Shown: positions 58,290 to 64,000 of the stretch, piece after piece
How positions within the stretch are numbered: position 1 is the first letter of the stretch
How the letters are laid out: each line of letters starts with the position of its first letter
NCBI GenBank assembly: GCA_003339415.1
Contig: PDHQ01000038.1
Coordinates: 160,273 to 224,272 of the forward strand
Direction of reading: 5' to 3'
Length of the DNA stretch: 64,000 bases
DNA from: Ophiocordyceps camponoti-saundersi (nom. inval.)
Taxonomy: Eukaryota > Ascomycota > Sordariomycetes > Hypocreales > Ophiocordycipitaceae
The notes under the pieces: generated by a model
What the model was told of the DNA's origin: nothing
The model's database searches: none
The model's input: only the letters and a program-made list of their open reading frames with translations
Program-made: the position numbers and the translations under genes

Positions 58290-58662
58290 TCCCTTATATA
58301 CCCCGCCGCCCTAGGAAAATAGAAGTTCCGTCCCTAGCGGGGGTATAAGTTAAAATAAAATAAAAATTCCCCTACGCGTTCCTCTTTCTTTCTTTTCTTT
58401 TTCTATATACTACCCGGTCTAAAAGTATTAACCTTATCGTTATTACGCTATCGCCGCGCCGCCTCCTCGCGTTATTTTTTTTTTTTTTTTTTATTAGTAT
58501 AATACTTTTTTTATCGTCTTGCTAGTATATTAGCCGCGCCGTCGACGCCGACTTACGCTATAAGGGAGTATATCGTATAGGGAAATAGTAACGACGAAGA
58601 CGCCGCGCCGCCGACGGAGGTATCGTATATATATATACCTTACCTAAATAACCTTATAAATA

Positions 58663-59489
58663 AGGGGGCGGCCGAATATATCCGCGGCTAAGCGGCGGCC
58701 TACTAGGCGTATCGTGCCCGGCGTAAGAGGTACCTCTAAGAAAAGCACCTCTTCGCTAGGGATATACGCTTTTAGCGGGCCGCCCGCAATTTATAGAATA
58801 TAGCCGCTAATAACGAAGCCGTTTAGACGGCCGCCCGCGCTCGTAAAGGCATTACTCTTAGCTATTATGCTATTTTAACGCCTACCTTTTAAGCCCGCGC
58901 TAACCGCCTTAGGATATAGCTCGATACTATATAACTCGCCCCTCGCGCTATAACCGACGTTTTTATATCCCCGTCGCCTAAGCCGTCTAGCTTTAATTCT
59001 CTTATTCCCGCCGGCGGTAATATTATCCCCGCGCTTATACTATCGATATATTACCGCGGTATAAGCGGCGCTATAGCCTAGTATTAGTAGTACTAAGCTT
59101 AGTAATAGGAGTAGGTTATTACTAGCCTTAACACGTTCGCCGCCCGCTATAAAAAGTCCCTATAGCGGTAAGAGCAGATATAAGAGGATATTCTCGCCTT
59201 ATAGCGGGAGGAAGCGGCCGCCCGGGCCGAGGATCGATAATAGTAACTTAAAGCTAATCGTAATATTTATATAGCCCTCGCTAACCTCGCCGCCTTATCG
59301 TCGCCGCCCCGCGCTCCTCGTCGCGCCTTAGCTAGGCTAAACTAGCCGCCGTAATCGCCGTCGCCCGCGGCTAGAGGTTATAGTCGCTCGCGTAGCGCGT
59401 CGATTTCCGGGCCTAGTATATTTCCGCGTAGCTATAATAGTCTAAGCTAGGCGTAGTCGGCCGACGATATCGAGGAAGAAGAAAAGTAA
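58663..59489 (+). pseudogene. RIP-mutated Gln/Ala-rich element frame (gag-like), CAG read as TAG
   Basis: One plus-strand frame of about 275 codons is closed only by TAA/TAG codons that sit where Gln would be expected; otherwise it reads as a charged, Ala/Arg/Gln-rich protein (for example EYIRGxAAAYxAYRARRKR, with x for the stops). A Pro/Ser/Arg-rich tail (PSPAARGYSRSRSAS) precedes an acidic end and a final TAA at 59,487. The character resembles a retroelement gag or a coiled-coil protein of a non-autonomous element. The segment is noticeably GC-richer than its surroundings. No named family is recognised. Confidence 0.6.
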
Positions 59490-59639
59490 TAAAATACGCT
59501 AAACGCGCCGTAATAGTAAAAGGAAGGATAGGGACGGGAGGGGGGCGGGGTATAATAAGCTAAAAGGAATTTATTAAAAAGGAGGGGGAATTTACTTAAT
59601 TATTTACTTAATTAAGTTTAAATAGGAGAGTATATCTAA

Positions 59640-62600
59640 GGCTATTATATATATAAATATCTCCTTAGCGTAACTCGTAATTATCTAAAATAGCGTAATA
59701 TTATAAGCTATCTAATAGCTCCTAAGTTAGCGTAATATATTCTTTTTATTTTACTAACGCCTAATAATAGGGGGGTTAGCCTTACGGGCGTCGCTTATAG
59801 GTATTCTTCGCGGTAAGGATTTCCTTAATCTTATATTCGTTAAGGGATAGGTCGTTATTAGAAAATCGTAGAGAAAGTTTAGAATAGTTATCGGCGAGGG
59901 ATTACGATAAGAGTAGATTATACGCAGTATACTTAAGTAAATTAATATAGAACGTAGGATATATACCTCTTAGAGTATTAAGTATAATAGTTAAAGGGGA
60001 TAGGATAGTAATAACTTTATACTTAGCCTTAAAGTAATCGAGTTTCTTAGATAAGCGGTTAAAATAAATATAGCGAAGATTTAACTATACGAAGTTACCG
60101 ACTTAGAATCGTTCCGCAGGGCGACGGGTACTATTAGAAATATTCTACTACTTTTATTAAGCTTATGTAATAAATACCTAAGCTAGCTAGATACTTTCTT
60201 ATAGATATTAGGCGAAGGTAACGGTATACCCCCTCGGGGAGGTAATTAGTACGGAAGGCGTAATTAGCTATTAGATAAGGTTTAAGTTATATCTATATAG
60301 TAGGCGGTTTAAACTTACGCTTATTATAGATAACTCTTTATTATTTAACGCGAGTTAGTAAGTAGGTAGGTAAGAAAGCTAGTTAAGCTAGGAGAATAAT
60401 ATTATATAACGGAGGATAGCCTGCACCTCCTAGTTTATTCGTTCTATACCGCTATTAGTTTATAGGTAATAGGCTATTAATATAAGTTATCTAATACTTA
60501 TAAGGCGGTAAAAAGTCGACTAAAAGTAACTTATCTAATTTAAACCGCGGTTAGATATAATAGCTATAGGAAAGCTATAGAAGCGCTACTAAGTATAAAT
60601 AAAACGTTTTACGTAATACTCGGCTTTTATAAACGTTATTACTTTTAGCTATATATATTTTAATAGCCGATTAGTAATAACTATAAGGAAGCGGGGCTAA
60701 GAAGGATTTATAGTAAGTAGGTTTATTATAAAGTTTACGGAGATAGTTACCTAATACCTCTCTAAGGGCGGTATCGGTTATAGTAAGCTTTAGCGATAAC
60801 GGCGTTAAAGGTAATTCCCGTAATAATAATAATTTCGAATAAATCGCGCTATATTAGCTAATATACTATCTTAGTAATAGTAATAACGGAGTAATATAAA
60901 TATAATATTTTTACTAAGGTGCCCTATAAGCGGGGAATTATAGGTTTTTTAGATTAAGGTAGTTATTAGTAATTCCTAGTTAGGCACCTAGAGTTAGCCC
61001 CGGAACTATAGCTAGCTACTAGCGGAAAGGGAATAGTCTGCGATTTACTCCTTTATGCCCGCCTCGAGAGGGAACTTTCGAGCGCTCTCCTATAGCGCGG
61101 TACGTCGCACTATATAAAGCGGGTCGGACTATAACGCTATAAGCTATAATTCCCTTAAGTGCTCGTTTATAAAAGGGGCTAATATTATAAAGGTAATACT
61201 TTAGCTTTAAACCGGTTATAGTTTAAAGGAATAAATAGATAAGGGCTATATAATACGGCCGAAACGCGGAGCGGTATATCGTCGCTCCTAATTATAACGG
61301 GAGAGGGTATCGGGCTAGGTAGCTTACTTACCTAAGTAGTATTATAAATAGAAGTTAAAAAAAGTAAGCGTCTTAGCCTATTAAGCTTAGCGTTCCGATA
61401 TAGCTTTAGGAGTTATAAAGTACTCTAAGGCCTTATAATCTATAAGTATAGTAAATAAGGAGGAAACGCTTCGGAGTTCGGCTAACTACGCCTTAAGGTA
61501 GTAGATAATAGTAAAAAGTTCCTTATCGTAGATCGTATAGTTCCGTTCCGCGAGCTAGAGCTTTTAAGAGAAGTATATTATAGGCCGTAAGATTTAATCC
61601 TAACCGCGCTAGGAGAGATAGCTACCGATTACCTTACCTAAATAGTCTGCCTTTACGATAGTATCGAGATCGGGGCTTTACTAAGTAAGGGTAAGGGAGG
61701 AGATAAACGCGTTTTTTAATCGCTCGAAGGCGTCTTAGTAAGCTAAGGTCTAATCGAAGGGGGCGTTACGCTTCGTAAGGGTAACGAGTAGGGCTATAAG
61801 GGAGGAAAACTAAGGGATAAAATTATAATAAAAGTTTACGAAGCTAATAAAACTATATATACCTTTTACGTAAGTCGGTGCCTCCTAGTCTCTAATCGCT
61901 AAAATCTTAGCCGGGTCCGGGCGTACCTTTTATCTTATATAGATAATAAACTTAAGGTATTTAACCTCGTAAACTATAAACGCGTATTTATCGAGGTTTA
62001 AATATAGCTTAGCTTACCGTAATTTCGCGAGAATAATACGGACCTTCTTCTAATAGTCCGAAAGTAAGCTACCTAAATAAATAAGAATATCGTTAAGGTA
62101 AGTAGTAATAAAATCCCTAAAGGAATCGCTTAGGGAAGTGTTAATATATCGTTAGAATAAGGCGGGGGCGCTAGTAAGACTAAAGGGGCAGACGAGGTAT
62201 TCGAAAAGCCCGAAATATATACGGAAAGTAGTTAGATATTCCTCGCCCTTCGCGATACGTATCTTATAAAAGGCGGCGCGCACGTTAAGTTTAGTAAACT
62301 ACTAGGCGCCGGAAAGATTACGTAAAGTTTCCTTTACGAGGAGTAAGGGATAGCGGTCCTACTTAGTAAGTCGATTTAAGGCCCGATAATCGACGTAGAA
62401 CCGCTAGCCGCCCTTAAGCTTTTTAGCTAAGAGGACTAAGGCGGCTATAAATAACGAGCTTACGTAAATCTATCCTTTATCTATTAGATCGGTAATTTAC
62501 TTCTATACTTTAAGGAGGTATTCGCGCGGTATATTATATAATAGCCCCTAAGGTAATAGCGGTAAGGATCTATTAGGCTGCTATCGTAGACGGATATAGT

Positions 62601-63600
62601 AATTATATATGCTACGATAAGGGGGAAGAACGCTCGCTTTTTTTTTATTAAAAAGGTCGCTAAAGTTAGATACCTTAGAAGGTAAAAAAGCCGGCGGGGT
62701 AAAAGGAGATAATATTTTAATCCGTAGGACGCGTAAGATATCCCGTAAGCTTATAGTAAGGAAATAATAGCCCGTTTACTAACGGGATTCGCGCCTTATT
62801 AGTATAGTAAAAGTTAAGCCTAAGATAGTAACTATTTAATATTTTTAAACTCGCGTTTTACTATACGAGATAACGAGGTTATTTATAGAGTAGACTACGA
62901 GATATCGTTATCTCGCGTAAAGGGATACGTCGTGCCGCGTTATCTAAGGAGAGCTAAAAATTACGTCCTAAGTTAGGCCGGGGATTATATATACGACTAT
63001 AAGCGTCTACTAGCTATCGATATCGGCAATAAACTAGATAATATAACGGATTAAAGAGGAGTCCTTAAAATAAACTTACTTTTAACGGCGGATTTAAACC
63101 GCGGTACGGATCGTACGCAGAGTAAAAAGAGGAATACGTTAGAGATAGTAATATTATACTTAAGACTCGCTTACGGTAGCGTAGTAGTTATAGCTACTAT
63201 CTACTTACGCGTTAATAAAGGTAATAGAATTTACGAGAATAAGGATAAAGAGAGGACTTATATCTATATTCCTTATAATATCCGTAAATTAGTTTTTTAA
63301 ACTACTATCCGTTAAATCGACGCGATTACCTTCCCCTTATAAGAGACTTAGTATAGGGGGGATTCTTTTCCCTAATCCGAATAAGCGTCCTAGTCGGCCT
63401 CTCCCGTTTCTATAAAGCGTATAGACGAGGATAAGGGCGAAGATAAGTATACCGGATAATCCCTCGTAAAGTAGCCTACTTAGCTATAACGTAGATAACG
63501 TTCTTTAACCTAACGCTTACTATATTCCTCTATAGAAATACGGGGAGCGGAATAGCGGGGTCCTAAACGCTACCCTTTATATTTACCGCGTCTCTAACCG
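59640..63600 (-). mobile_element. Ty3/Gypsy chromovirus pol relic
   Basis: The minus strand reads in Gypsy order from right to left. A protease-like region is at about 62,850-63,090. The reverse transcriptase (about 61,900-62,500) has [18 protein letters not shown], then [10 protein letters not shown] and the DD box as YLNDILIY at 62,081-62,104. RNase H follows (about 61,400-61,600, AERNYTIYDKELF). The integrase occupies about 60,200-61,250. The integrase C-terminus (HPTFYINLLKY) leads to a chromodomain start (NEYKIKEILTAKN) near 59,800-59,950. RT before integrase plus a chromodomain defines a chromovirus. Stops fall at Gln/Trp sites. The right boundary is not clear and may lie beyond the window. 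It is inactive. Confidence 0.8.
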
Positions 63601-64000
63601 CGGGAAGAACGCCCCGGGGTTATGCTAGTCTAGCGGATATCCGTTATAGGTATATTAATATCCTAAGCCGCTAGGGAAGAAGTAAGGGAAAAGGGTATTC
63701 GACCCTTACTTTCGATCCGGAACGACTCGATATCGATAGTAATAGAACGGATACGGGCTACAGCTAAGATATAATTATTAAGGGGAATATCGCGTCTAAG
63801 ATAGTAATATTATAACTTAGGAGTAAGTACGTAACGTAAATATATTACCTTAATTTTATCTACCTATATAATATGTAATAATCTAGGATATAAATACTAG
63901 TTAAAAGTACTATTCTTATTATATAAGCAGTATTTATTATATAAACGGCTTAATAATATAATTTATATAATAAAGTAAAAATACTAGTATCTAGTATTTA

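Larger units (their letters stand above)
49265..64000. repeat. AT-rich block of RIP-mutated transposons
   Basis: Composition changes within a few tens of bases near 49,265. Beyond it CA and TG dinucleotides are nearly absent while TA is everywhere and CG survives, the mark of repeat-induced point mutation (CpA to TpA on either strand). For example 50,041-50,100 contains no CA and no TG. No frame of length remains open. The identity of the elements can be read only by allowing stops where Gln or Trp codons would be. The block continues past the window end. Confidence 0.93.

Overview
The window is nuclear DNA of a filamentous ascomycete, most likely a Sordariomycete. The evidence is compact genes with introns of about 50-110 bp, a velvet regulator, WSC, DUF1996 and DUF7729 secreted proteins, microsatellite-rich spacers, and a block of transposons destroyed by repeat-induced point mutation (RIP). 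Exon-intron structures here were worked out by hand from splice signals, reading phase and family similarity.

Positions 1-5,534 hold the 5' part of an MFS transporter (cut by the window edge) and an RCM1/NSUN5-type rRNA cytosine methyltransferase. Positions 6,069-19,726 form an accessory, secretome-rich stretch: a DUF1996 + WSC protein, a free-standing protein resembling the propeptide of M35 deuterolysins, two paralogous small cysteine-rich secreted proteins in divergent orientation, a velvet-domain regulator (VelC type) with polyHis and polyGln tracts, and a GPI-anchored DUF7729 protein. Spacers here reach 2-3 kb and are full of microsatellites and homopolymers, including an unbroken run of 51 C. 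Positions 22,640-26,883 encode a full ABCB (Pmd1/MDR-like) exporter.

Positions 29,487-48,201 are mainly housekeeping: a SARAF-like ER membrane protein, BRE1 (H2B ubiquitin ligase) divergent from BDP1 (TFIIIB), RAD23 in seven exons, a four-helix membrane protein, a (6-4) photolyase/cryptochrome, a TPR/Sel1-like probable mitochondrial protein, and UTP16 (U3 snoRNP) divergent from it.

At about 49,265 the composition changes abruptly. From there to 64,000 the DNA is AT-rich and almost lacks CA and TG dinucleotides, while CG survives. It holds no working gene, but retroelement relics can be read through the mutations: a plus-strand Ty1/Copia element cut off just after its reverse transcriptase YVDD box, a plus-strand gag-protease relic whose zinc-knuckle ligands have all become Tyr codons, a plus-strand Gln/Ala-rich frame with TAG where CAG is expected, and a minus-strand Ty3/Gypsy chromovirus running toward the window end. 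A 211-bp direct repeat differs between its copies only by transitions.

No tRNA, rRNA, CRISPR array or biosynthetic core gene was found. The most unusual gene content is the group of small secreted proteins at 10.5-13.9 kb.
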